Positions 1 to 11,799 of a stretch of 64,000 nucleotides of DNA are shown here, piece after piece. The position numbers and the translations under genes were made by a program. The DNA lies in contig CAJNYU010000755.1 of NCBI GenBank assembly GCA_905331475.1, positions 62,001 through 126,000 on the forward strand. Reading direction: 5' to 3'. The stretch's first letter is position 1; each line of letters begins with the position of its first letter. This DNA is from Rotaria socialis (lineage: Eukaryota; Rotifera; Eurotatoria; Philodinida; Philodinidae). Under the pieces are notes generated by a model. That model was not told where the DNA came from. It saw nothing but the letters and a program-made list of their open reading frames with translations, and made no database searches.

Positions 1-443
1 AGCTAAATCGCGACATGATTCGTCTGTGAATGTCAAATATTAATTGTAAAATTCTTTTTCTTGGTCTATTTTATTAAAATAATGATATTATTGAAACGAA
101 GAAAAGCTTTAAAAAAAGTAAAAACTAGAAATTATTGTTCGCTAACCATAGTAAACTATCGACTAAATCTTTATGATGAAAAATTGACAAAAACCTCAAA
201 CGCAGCCTGAATCCCAGATCGAATTCGTACGGCAGGAGACGACAGGAAAACACCGGAAATCACTGAAACGTGGAAGCAGTATTCCGGTCGGAATTTTTCC
301 CGTGTATTCCAAGCGATTTCCTGTGTTTGCAGACAACAAGCGATTGGAAAATCACCGGAAAACAGCTGAAAATCTCCGACCGGAATACTGCTTCCGATTC
401 CCGCAATTTTCAGTGTTTTCCTGCAGGATACGGTGGTTTTCCC
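1..443. repeat. Gene-free left edge with a 21-bp hairpin
   Basis: No convincing gene is visible here. Bases 272-292 and 375-395 are perfect 21-bp reverse complements of each other, separated by 82 bp, so the segment can fold into a hairpin. The open frame across this hairpin has no recognisable domain and I treat it as chance. The segment runs directly into the larger inverted repeat that begins near 444 and may be the outer part of the same mobile element. Confidence 0.5.
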
Positions 444-1740
444 CGCATTTTCCTACATAGGATATCTTGGGTCTGGATTCGAATATTTACTGAATGTATT
501 CGCTCACAGAGGGAACCAAACCCCAAGTTAGAGGGATCTCGATAGAACTAGATGAATTCTATCGAACGAACGATTCATTTTTTGTCCAACGCCATTCCTA
601 ACTGGAGAAAAATGCAAAATACTGCCAAAAAATAAGGGAAAAGGCAGGTCTTTTTGGTAAAACTCGTCACGATTTGCGCAGCGAGGGAACCAAAAGCTGA
701 AATTGACAGAGCTAGATAGAACTTGGCGATTTCTATCGTCAAGTTCTTCCTAGGATCCCCTCCGAAAGTATAGACTTGTGTCCACATATGTCTATCTTTC
801 GGGAAAATAATGAAACAAAAATTCGATGATGTCGCTATCGAATTGTGATCTCAAACAGTTCAAAGCAATCCAAATCTTACGAAGATCATAAAATGAATTT
901 ATATTCATATAGAAAATAAATTTAAATTAAAAGAAATTCTTCTTTCACAGCACATTATGAGAAAAAAAATTTGATCGAGTCAATCTCTATAGCTTTATAA
1001 AGGCAGCAACACTTTGTCAGAGAAACGAGCAATAAGACCTGGATTTTCCATTTCGGAGGGGATCTAACAGTCAAATCGGACTGGTTATGCGTCCATTCGA
1101 TAGAGCTGGTCAAGTTCTATCTATCTAGATTAATTTCAGCTTTTGATTCCCTCTCTGAGCGAATCGCGACGGGTTTTACTGGAAACCTCAGCTTTTGACA
1201 ATGAATTTGCATTTTAGGAGGACTTCCAACTACTGAATAGCACTGTAAAAATGACCATTCGACAGAGCTCGTCAAGTTCTATCCATGTCTGCCAATTTCA
1301 GCTTTTGGCTCCCTCGCTGAGCAAATCGTGACGAGTTTTACCAAAAAGACCTGCCTTTTCCCTTATTTTTTGGCAGTATTTTGCATTTTTCTCCAGTTAG
1401 GAATGGCGTTGGACAANGGATCCTAGGAAGAACTTGACGATAGAAATCGCCAAGTTCTATCTAGCTCTGTCAATTTCAGCTTTTGGTTCCCTCGCTGAGC
1501 AAATCGTGACGAGTTTTACCAAAAAGACCTGCCTTTTCCCTTATTTTTTGGCAGTATTTTGCATTTTTCTCCAGTTAGGAATGGCGTTGGACAAAAAATG
1601 AATCGTTCGTTCGATAGAATTCATCTAGTTCTATCGAGATCCCTCTAACTTGGGGTTTGGTTCCCTCTGTGAGCGAATACATTCAGTAAATATTCGAATC
1701 CAGGCCCAAGATATTCTACGTCATTTTCCTGCCGGTTCCC
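444..1740. repeat. Large inverted repeat with a nested direct duplication and an N
   Basis: A left arm at about 444-758 is repeated in reverse complement at about 1418-1732, with both copies bounded by the same GGATCC-containing end. In addition, 1299-1416 is a nearly identical direct copy of 1478-1594. A more diverged unit of the same family lies near 1100-1200; it shares the 'TTTCAGCTTTTG' and 'CCCTC(T/G)CTGAGC' blocks. The single ambiguous base N at 1417 lies exactly between the direct copy and the right arm, so the assembled structure may be a join of repeat copies and not the true arrangement. No transposase is visible. Confidence 0.6.
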
Positions 1741-3244
1741 GCAGTATCTGTTCTCCGGAATCATTGGTCTGGGAATTTAAATACAGGGAACTTCTTTAAA
1801 ATAATATTCAGCTTCAAATTCGAATCTACTGAATGTAGTTATATTCGATTTATAACAATCAATCGATAATAGTACAGAAAATGTGTAGATAAAGAAATGA
1901 AAGAAAGAAAGTCATAAGTAAACTCATGTAAATTCTAATGAGAACATTTATGTGTGACTAAATGTACTAATTACCTATTCCAAAGAGGGCCTGCAGAATG
2001 CCTAACCAGCAGAATTCAGAATTTTGTTATTTCGTACATAGCGAAAAAGTAGCATAATATAAACATACGCACGACCACAAGTGGAAAATAGAATTCTATC
2101 GGTAGGAGCAGAATACAAAGCTCAAATGTTTATTTAAAAATGAAAGGTTTTGTGTGATTTATTGTAGTCAACTGCTGAGGAGTATGCTTGGAAAAAGATG
2201 TTGATATAATGATGGTTGTTTGCTCATCTCTAGATTTTTTTTTTTTAGTCATCCATGTCTAGAGAAGAAATTGATACACATCGAAGATAGTTGATCATGA
2301 TTACACCATGAAACGAGAGAAAAGAAGAAACATTTACATTGGCATTTATATCAAACATGGAACAATACCATGCATTATTGAGAATGAAATATTTTGTATA
2401 CGCTAAAGTCAGGTTTGTAGAATTAAACAAGCTATTTAATGAACAAATTGTTTCGTATCTTTGTAATTTGTTAGCTCTCGTTTTGGGGATTATGTAGCAA
2501 TGGTAGAGCTAATATTTAGTCTGCCAAAAATAAAGAGTTAAACATGTTTCAATAATAGATTTTGTCGTCGTATCATATATAGAATATATTGAATATCGAG
2601 TATTCGATACGATAGAACATCAACAACTGCGCAATAACGAAAAACAAAAAGATAATCACGAGATGAGTCGTAGGTGAGAGATTACGTAACAAATCAAATT
2701 AGAGATTCAAGAAATAGATAACATACGAGAAACGTTTAGCGTCAGTGAGTGTCATCTACTGACTCTAACATAATTTCGTTCATTTCTTTTTAATAAAACT
2801 ACATATAGCTTATCTTACAAAAACACTTAAACAGTATACAAACAGTTTTTTATATTATCAATAACTTGGAAAGTTGCCTTTGAATTGACGCACTATGTTC
2901 TGCCAGTCCGTTTTTGAAGCAGGAAGATCCGCGCGCAGAACACTGTTGTGTATAAATTTCACGTTTACCAGAGACATCAGTAAGTTTGAAATAAATTAGA
3001 AGTGTCGATGTTTTCAATTAAACTAGTCGTTTTAGATTCCCTTCATTTCGTATAAAATCTATCCTGTATCCATAAAATTTACGAAAACAACTTTAATCCT
3101 CCAAATTTGTGCCAAGCGAACAACATATCCAACGCATTTGTTTACACAAAATATATTCCATTACCCTAGAATTCTATAGAATTCTAAGCAGAATTCAAAC
3201 AAGCTACAATAGAATTCTAATATCAAATGAAGAGCAAAAGTGCT
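1741..3244. other. AT-rich intergenic stretch, no gene seen
   Basis: Frames on both strands are short and lack recognisable motifs. Bases 3165-3235 carry several copies of the palindromic GAATTC/ATAGAATTCTA words. These recur near 3585-3605 and 3993-4008, so they look like scattered edges of a repeat family. Confidence 0.4.
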
Positions 3245-3557
3245 CAGGTCGACTGATCCGACATCGGATCCGATAGGAACCTAGAAATATCCTACAATCC
3301 GATACAATTCTATTGGATTCCGGGTCGAGGAATCGATGTCGGATTCTCAGTGTCGGAATCCTATGAACTCCCGATGACATGCAACGGTTTTTTCTTGGAA
3401 TTCATAGGAATCCGACACTGAGGATCTGACATCGATTCATCGACCCGGAATCCAACGATAATTCTGTAAGATCTGACAGGACCCGATAAAATCCTATTGG
3501 ATTCCAGTCGGATCGGATGAGTTCCGATAGGTGCCTACTGTCGGATTGCTCGACCTG
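3245..3557. repeat. Foldback (MITE-like) element, about 313 bp
   Basis: The ends are imperfect inverted repeats: CAGGTCGACTGATCCGAC on the left pairs with GTCGGATTGCTCGACCTG on the right, with three mismatches. Inside, about 57 bp at 3315-3371 is repeated in reverse complement at 3398-3454, so almost the whole element is a hairpin. There is no coding capacity and no clear target-site duplication. It is probably a non-autonomous DNA element; the superfamily is unassigned. Confidence 0.55.
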
Positions 3558-3638
3558 GGTGATATACTTTAATCTTGCCAATATAGAATTCTATAGAATT
3601 CTATTCTATAAGCATTGATTTGTTTAAAAATATTATAA

Positions 3639-3983
3639 CCCATGTTGGAAAAACCGGAGTAAAATTGACGGTTTACCGCGGTTTTACCGCTTTGGTTACC
3701 GGCTCCCATCAACACAAATTTACCGCGGTTTACCGCCGGTATTTTTCGATTAACCGGTTTGCTGAGCGTTTATAAAAAATTGTTGCTAAAAGTCATTGAT
3801 CGGGCTATTCTAGGCATCTTTTTTCCTATATGATGACGGTAAAAAAAAAAGGGTACCGGAAAAACTAGCGGTTAACCGCGGTATTACCGCTCCGGTTCCC
3901 GGCACCCATTTCATACAAATTTTCCGCTTTTCTAAAATTACCGCGGTTTACCGCAAAAATTGATGCGGTATTCGTGACATGGG
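3639..3983. repeat. Short repeat element rich in TTTACCGCGGT words
   Basis: The piece is bounded by CCCATGT on the left and ACATGGG on the right. It contains two diverged direct copies (about 3674-3750 and 3870-3950) of a unit with ACCGCGGT(T)TTACCGC, GGTTACCGGC and CCCAT words. These palindromic words are unlike the surrounding AT-rich DNA. It is non-coding and probably a small non-autonomous transposon; no target-site duplication was seen. Confidence 0.45.
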
Positions 3984-4700
3984 AAGTTTACAGAATTCTG
4001 AATTCTGCTGCGTAGGCATTCTGCAACTGCTGATCCCAAAAAGAACGAATAAATGAATGTTCTATTTATTTTCGATATTTTTTACGATTCTGTTTACTAT
4101 TAGTAGAATAATACAAAAATAAAGCTTAAAATCGAGCCTGACATATTTTTTTCAGGTTACTTACAGCGATTTAAACCGAGGCGACTTGCTATGTAAAACA
4201 ATTTTCCACTTTAAATTAGTGCTGCTGCTATCGTTGTCGTTTGGCACAATGTGTGTCTTCTCACAACCCTGGGAATAATATAGGATGAAAAGTCAATATG
4301 ATCAAAACAAATCTTCAACGCACTGCTCTAAGTTACTGATTATATTTACAAGCAGCAGTATTTATTCAGCAATGTTATACGACGTTCTGTATTTGCCGCT
4401 AAAAATGCTGCGCAATTTATTCGTCACAACAATAAAAACTGATATCAACGTAGAAAAATCACAAGTCTCGATAAAGCTGCCACGTTTTATCCGTTTACTG
4501 TCGTACCTAGAATGTTTAATTCTACCTGGATGCATGCAATTTGATGACGATTTTTGTATGGTTTATCGAAAATGATAAACGCGATCATCGTTTTAATAAC
4601 TATGTACATTTGCTTTTAAGCAACTATGAGACTTCATGACAGAAATGAATTACAAAATAATTCAAAATTTACACATACAACTAATACATGTATCAGTTAT

Positions 4701-5105
4701 TACTAGAAGGTACTACCAGGTACTACCAGGTACTAGAAGGTACTGGAAGATTGGTAGCAGCCGAATTCGACTTGGAACATGAATGGACAATCATAAAAAG
4801 AAAGGCTATGTTATTTAAATTGGAATAAAAGAACTCATATATTTTTACTTTGTATGTTTACATATTCCTATTATATAAATTGTGCAATAGATCTAGATTC
4901 AATTTCAACGCTAGCATCACAAGAAATATCCGATTTTTCAAACCTTGAGGGTGTGGGTGTGGGCGTAATTTCACTTTAGGGACCAATTACACCCATACCC
5001 ACACCCACACCAGGTAGTACCTGCTAATACCTACTAGTACCTGCTAGTAGCTGGTAGTACCTTCTAGTACCTACTAGTACCTGCTAGTACCTGATGGTAC
5101 CTGCT
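4701..5105. repeat. Foldback of 10-bp repeats around a telomere-like core
   Basis: The left arm (4701-4750) is about five copies of a 10-bp unit of the form TACTAGAAGG/TACTACCAGG. The right arm (5013-5105) is about nine units of the reverse-complement type (CTAGTACCTG). Between them lies an inverted pair of telomere-like tracts at 4947-5011: GAGGGTGTGGGTGTGGGCG, then a short spacer, then ACCCATACCCACACCC. The whole could form a long cruciform. It is non-coding. The TGTGGG motif matches the hexamer I recall as the bdelloid telomere repeat. Confidence 0.6.
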
Positions 5106-5587
5106 TAGTCACTTGAAAGACAGTAACAGAATTTGAACTATTTTGTAATTCATATTTTAGAATTACTTTGTAATTCATTTCTGCCATCCAGTGGACGCCA
5201 GACTATTTTGATAAAAATCCACATTTTTTTTGGTCATCCATACAACAACACCATAATAAAACGATTTAAAAGAACTGCAAATATATTTTTCAATTGGTAT
5301 TAAAAGATTGTGAACAACCAACGATTATCACATTCGATAGATTATTTTCAAATACGCAACATCCGATGCATTTGAGTAGCAATACTATTTATCTTAGTCT
5401 AATAGAAAACTTCAATTCTTTCCCAGTTAATTACAATAGAGCAATTTCCTCTCGTGTAATATTGTTTTTTTTCCACAATTTCAATGATTTTTATGAAACG
5501 AAAAAGAAACTAAACCTATTTATTGGACACATATAGATAACACACATCACAAATTTTATTTCATATCTGACATCAATTAACTAATTT
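5106..5587. other. Intergenic, 3' flank of Nup107
   Basis: AT-rich sequence between the foldback repeat and the Nup107 stop codon. The plus-strand frame at 5294-5536 has no domain, no good start context and AT-driven composition, so I do not call a gene. Confidence 0.4.
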
Positions 5588-8500
5588 TTATAGAAAAAGA
5601 TTGACTGTTATATCATCAGTCTGTGGCTGTTGTTGTCGATCGAGACATCGTTCAGCTGCATGCTCAGTTAATAGAAGTACTGAATTAAGAGTTTCTTTGG
5701 AAAATAACTAAAAGAAAACGAAAGAAAAAGAACTAAATGAGCAACAAAAATTATCTTGCTTTTTTTATTTACTGTATAAAGTTGTTGTTTTCGACTATCA
5801 GATAGAAATACAATTAAACGAAATGTTTCTTGTTCGTGTTTAACTAAATCAAATATACGAAATAGATTACATGCTAACATTGGTATATATTTATGACGTA
5901 AGATTGACATTTCAATTTGACGATTTTCATTATCGGGTAGTGTTTGGTGAACATTCTATTAATAAAAAATAACAACAGATTTGGAAAACAAAACAACATA
6001 CCGTGATATCAACTAGCCAACCTTGTGGATAATCAAATACCTCGTAACAAGCTTTTATTACTATTGGTAAATAAGCTTGATCTTCACGTGTAGCCGTGGA
6101 AATATTCTCTTGCTGTTTTTGATGTAATTCAGACCAACGTTGAATAGCTTCTAGAGCTGCCTGTAACACAAAAATGAAATTTTCTTGATATTCGAAACGA
6201 TGCATGATAATTGTATGGATATAAACTAAAGCAGGACTTCAAGTTTGTCTTGCCAGACAATTTTTTAATTCAGAATTAATATCATATGAAAAAAAAGATC
6301 TAATTTAGTGTGCTGAAATTCTAGTATAAAGGATGGCATATAGCGACAATTCGTCTGATTCGAAGAGTATTAGTCAATGTCTATGATTCTTTTCACTAGT
6401 ATTTCAATAAATAACGCAAAATGTTTTTCTTTGAAGAAAAATTGTCAGAATTAGATTCGTAAATGATAAATGGGATCTCATTTTGAAAACCTTTTCTCAA
6501 TATTTTTGACCTACGTCAGTTAAGTTCTCATAACTATGAGGGAGTGCCATGCTAGAAAACAGTCGGGCTATGGACTATTTATAAATTCCACTATTTTTTC
6601 GTCTATTTATCTAGTTAGAATCAAACTAGCCTATTGAAATAAAATATCCTTACAATATAAGCTCCGAATGCTTTAAATTCTCGTATGTCATCCTCTGATT
6701 GTTGCCGATTATTTGCTTCAATCTAAAATTCCAACAAAAGAGAATATAAATTCGCTTTTAGATGAAGAAAAAAAAGAAAGTCTATCCTTAACATACAATA
6801 TGAACATCAATGTCGTGTGGAAAATACGATAACGATATTCGAATTCCTTCATATTTTGCATCGTTGAGAAAATATCGACATATTAGATTAGCAAAGCGAA
6901 GTGCATCTATTGTCTGTGTTGATAAAAACGTTGTTAATAATTTTAATGCTTCTAATTGTTTATGATCATTCTAAAATAAATAAATATTAAAATCTCTCGT
7001 CTACTTATATTCAAATAAACATACTTCATTAAGACTTTTTGAATTTGTTGATATAATCTCTTCATTATTTTCTTTATCAAATGTTTGATCTCGTCGTTGG
7101 TTACCCGCAAGAATTAATAATGATGTATCAATATCAATTTTATATGTAAAACCTTGTTTTAAATAGAATTCTTTATCTTGTCGATTCGATAATGTATCCA
7201 AAAATTTTGCCATTATTGTTGCTAAAATAAAAAAGCATAAAAATTTTAATTTTTGAAAAAAACTTATTCGCATACTTCGTGAATAATGAAGAAGAAAAAC
7301 AATGACTAACTACTGTTACTATTCATAGAATAATGTCTATTATCCATTTCAAATTAGAACAACAATGAGTATTTTTAGGGATCATTTTTACTAGCAACTA
7401 GAATGAAATCTGCTAGTTTCAGCGTTTATAAAAAAAAGGAAATAAAACCGCATCGGATTCTCATCACCAGATTTTCTCAGGTCCACCGTCAAGTTTTTTT
7501 CAAAACTTGAGGGCTTTTTATAAGTTTAGAAGGTGGATTTTTCGTCAAAAACTCTGCCGAAAATTCATATTAAAAAGTTAACACCAAGCTTTAGTTAACG
7601 ATGCTGACGATCTACTGAAAATCAAAATTCCAATACTTTTATATTAAAACTATACTTTCTGTTTCACAAATTTTTATAAAACATCTCCTAACAAGAATTC
7701 GATGCAGTTTCTTTTGCACTTTTAAAAAATAAAAATCGTAGATCTCTAACTAGTTCCTAGCAAAACTCACTCCAAAAAAACTCACAGGTCTTTTAATTTG
7801 AAATGAATAATAGCTTGTGACAAATATAGCCTTCACTATAGTCTTACTGAATCTTCAGAAAAATTATTAGATCATAAATTAGAACACGCCATTAGTCTTC
7901 TATGGGATATTGCGCGTATCTTTCTTCTTCGTAGTCGAACTCTCGGCATTTTTGCACAGAAATGTGCACTTTGCTGAGAGGAGGAGTCGAAATTTTGCAC
8001 TTTAACACTCAACTTAGATCCTGTATAAAAACAAAAAGTCAAAATATGAGCTTACATTGATCATTCGGTGGTAATTTCGATATATAATAGCACACAAGAT
8101 CTTTAAATTCAAGTTCAATAAGATGATGAATATAGGTTGTTAAAATTTCAATAAAAGTATTTTGATTGAATTTTTCTGAATGATTTTGTTCATACAAAAA
8201 TAAACAAATATGTGAGGCAAAACGTAATAAACTTCCATTTGATTCACTATTTGTATGTAAAAACGATAATATACTATGAAATAAACGATCGTAATCAGCG
8301 AGTATCAAATATTTTTGAATTGCATTAAATGGTAATACAGCTTCATCCCGTATATGAGTTGGACAACCAGCAAGAATTTCGTCAAATATTGATGGCATCT
8401 TCAATTGATGATTTTCTAGTCCATGATCAGACAGAACCCGATGTTTTTCTATATCAGTTAATTCATGTTCATGAGCACGCCTAAATAAACAATCAGAGAA

Positions 8501-11500
8501 TGAAAAGGAGAATTTCAATTTTTTTTGTTTTACTGAACTTACATAAGAATATAATGAATTTCTTGTTCAATGTAGCATGAAGTATATGCCCAAAGATAAT
8601 CAGCATATGTCTTGCAAACAGGTATTAAAGCTTCGATTCGACCACATAGAAGGCCATAGATGGCTCGTTCGTACAATTTTAGACGCATCTAATGAATAGA
8701 AAATAATCAATACATCTATTAAAAAATATTGCAACAATATTTCACTCAGAAAATGATCGTTCGATATAAGTGATCTATTAAGAGTAGTTCTGCAAATGAT
8801 CAATCATTTTTAGACTAAAATATGTTAAGAATACCGGTCACTTTTTTAAATGAGTGTCGCGAATTCGCTTAGAAAAGCTCAATTTCGAATCAACTTGCTA
8901 TAGAGAAGGGGCTTAAAGAGAATAAATTGTTGCATGAGTCTCAGATAATTTTGACTTAGCCAAGACTGCAGTACTAACAAGTCTCTTGTAGCATTTATAT
9001 AAGCCAACAGAGCTGGTGGTCTTTTACAAGATACAATTAGATCAGAAGACTTGGAAGTGAGCTAGTCTTTTTAATTAGAAAATATGCATGAAACTAATAT
9101 CTCTGTAGCAATACTTTAAAGGTGCCAGTTCCTTTTTAATCATTTATCGCTCACTTGAGTCTACATAATTTCCAATTAAACGCAGTCGATTAAGAGTAAC
9201 AATTCCCTCGTACGCTGCGCGAGTAATGAGACGTAAATTGATTTTATGATTTTGATTACAAGGAAAGATTTCTTAAAAACATAATTCCGAAATTTATTTT
9301 GCCAAACTATCAATCGATATTATTTTTATTAGAATTCATTCTGCTTACATCCATAGATAGTTCATACATGCTTTCAATCCATTGAATACGTTTTTGATTT
9401 CCTTCGACAGGATAAGTAATATCGCTAGCTTCTGAACAATAGTAATTTTCATCATGATATAATTCATTTGCAGATAACAACGCTGCTAACCAATGATAAC
9501 CAGTTGATTTACAAATACTTTTAGCCTTAAATAAAAACAAAAGTTTTTCTTTCTATTTGAACTAAATTCTTTTATTTACTTTGGAATATTCTCCAACACG
9601 TAATAAAGAAAAAACGATTTGAAGTAAATCATTTTCTTCTTGTTCATCTGTATCACACAAACGCCGTTTTTGTTTATGTGTAGCATCGAAATCCTATGAA
9701 AAATCATTTTCTATAAATATTATTCATTTTTTCTTATTTACCAAACAAGTTATATATGGATTCGGAAGGTTGGCATTATATGATGATTTAAGAAAATGGC
9801 AAGTTTTTTCCCTAAATAATGACGAATTAAATACCAAAAAATACCTAAGAATATAACAAACCAATAAATTCGTTTTGGTTCTAATTTTGTCATAGCCATT
9901 TTGAGATCTGCTTGATAACGTTCATCGAGTTTTATTGCTTGTAACCATCCTTGTACGGCTTTAGCCATACGTAATTGAGGATCATTGATAAGATGATGTT
10001 CAACAATTAATCGATCGCTACTACCTGGGATCTTATTAATATTAAAACGAGAAAAAAAATATTCATGCCTAATTAAATGACGAATATTTACCACTTCAGG
10101 GAGGTCTTGTCGAATATTATTTAATGTGTCACGTGCTCGATTCCATAATAACCAACTATCACGTTCGACTTGTAACATGCGAATATTGCGAGATAATTGT
10201 CTACAGTAGATAAATATAAAAACAGGAAGAGATAAGAAATTGATTTGGTGGTGCATCTTTTTACGTTTGTCGACCAGTACGAAAAGCAATTGGATGAGAG
10301 ATTTCCGCTTCAGAACAACACTTTTGACAATTGATGGCCATCATTTCAACCCAACTACTCCAATCTTGTGTTACTTCTGAATCAGCTAATGCTTGAGCAT
10401 ATAATTTGTATAGTTGTTGTTCAGCTAAAATGGAATATATTTTCCCATTAGTCAACGAAAAACTCTTGAATTGAAACTAGACAATCAGGCGGTAGAATGC
10501 TTTGAATCTGGCATAGTTTGCTCGGTTTTATAGGATCAGTATCTCAAATTGAACAATGAGGGAAGACCCGTTTTCGAGTATTTTTTAGATGAAATATAAC
10601 TTAAGCGTTTCTTTTTGTTTTGATACACGAAAAGAACTATGGAAATGTTTATCATTTTTCAAAATATCATCGATATAGTAATATGTTTTTATTCTCGGTT
10701 GGAAACAACTGATAACAAAGTTATTTTAGGCGATGATTATGAAAGAAAATTTTGGTAGGGTTCCTGCACAATCATTTTGCCCTGTAGTTTATTTTCTCGT
10801 GAGCAAGTATCAATAAGGATATGTTATAATAGAACCGGACACAATCCTTGAGCTAACACAGCTTTGGCAATTTTGTTTTGGGCTAGAAATTATTTCTGAT
10901 CGGAATGAATTGATACGTTGAAAAGCTACGAGACGCCAACTATTACAATGAAAGAGGTTAGTACTAAATTATTTTATCACGCGGAACAATCAAATCTCTA
11001 GAGGCGATGTGAATAAATTCTAAAATACATTCCTGTCAGTCGCGACCTAATCTTTAATTATAGAACGATGACACAAACTACGGAGAAAAGGATTTAGTAT
11101 GACAGATACCAAAACAACCGACTTTGACACATCTCATCATTAATCTTAGTCAACTATTTGTGAAACATATCGAATATATCTAATTTTGACTGACAATATC
11201 TTGACTTTCTTGACAAAAGTCATACAGTACTTTTCACTCATACTATTTATAGGAAGTCATGTCTAGTAAACGAGAATCAGTGCTACTAAATATACTCATT
11301 CAAAGTCAAAAATGAAAAATAGTATTCATACATTTTGTAACGCATGGTATAGTTTTTGAAGAACGTATTGTTGTATTATTTGGTGACCACTAAAAGAATA
11401 TTTCAAAAAATAAAGCAAATACAAGCATGCTATTAATTTCTTACATTAGATGTTTGAGGTAAACGTGTACTTTCAAGTGGTTGAGTAAAACTTCCATCAA

Positions 11501-11596
11501 TAACTAAATTAAATTCCAATTCAGAAAAAAAGAAATGACACTATCATAATCATTCAACTTACCTGTACTTTCCACATTCATAATTGATTCACTCAT
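5588..11596 (-). CDS. Nup107: Nucleoporin Nup107 (Y-complex scaffold), multi-exon
   Basis: This is a structural subunit of the nuclear pore Y-complex (Nup107-160). Exon translations match the Nup107 family in order: ERDSWLLWNRARD; the AKSICKSTGYHW...YPVEGNQKRI block (9310-9540); YERAIYGLLCGRIEALIPVC (about 8545-8690); an IQKYLILADYD...LLRFASH helical block (8042-8500); YPQGWLVDIT (about 6000-6160); RHKYIPMLACNLFRIFD (5773-5955); and LFSKETL at the C-terminus (5588-5707). The phases of the N-terminal exons 11563-11596, 11445-11503, 11332-11389 and 10265-10424 agree, and the next exon begins near 10202. The intron at 10425-11331 is unusually long at 907 bp; introns near 7300-8040 and 8800-9300 are also long. 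A pyrimidine-rich AG lies 26 nt before the ATG. Family identity is firm; some middle splice sites are approximate. Confidence 0.9.
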
Positions 11597-11799
11597 GTTT
11601 CATAAAAATCTATTTTGGTGATCTCTGAAAAATTGATACTGTAATCTAGATAAATTATTCTTAAATAAGTTTAATTGGAAAACAAAAAAAAAACAAGATT
11701 TTAAATTCTAACCAAAAGGTAAATCACACAGCAAAAAGAATATAAAAAAGAGTTCGAAGATCTGATAGCGAGCATAAATAAGACAAAGAATGCATATAG

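Noticed and set aside
270-545. 91-codon plus-strand frame
   Set aside because: It crosses the 21-bp hairpin and the start of the large inverted repeat; no domain and no splice context.
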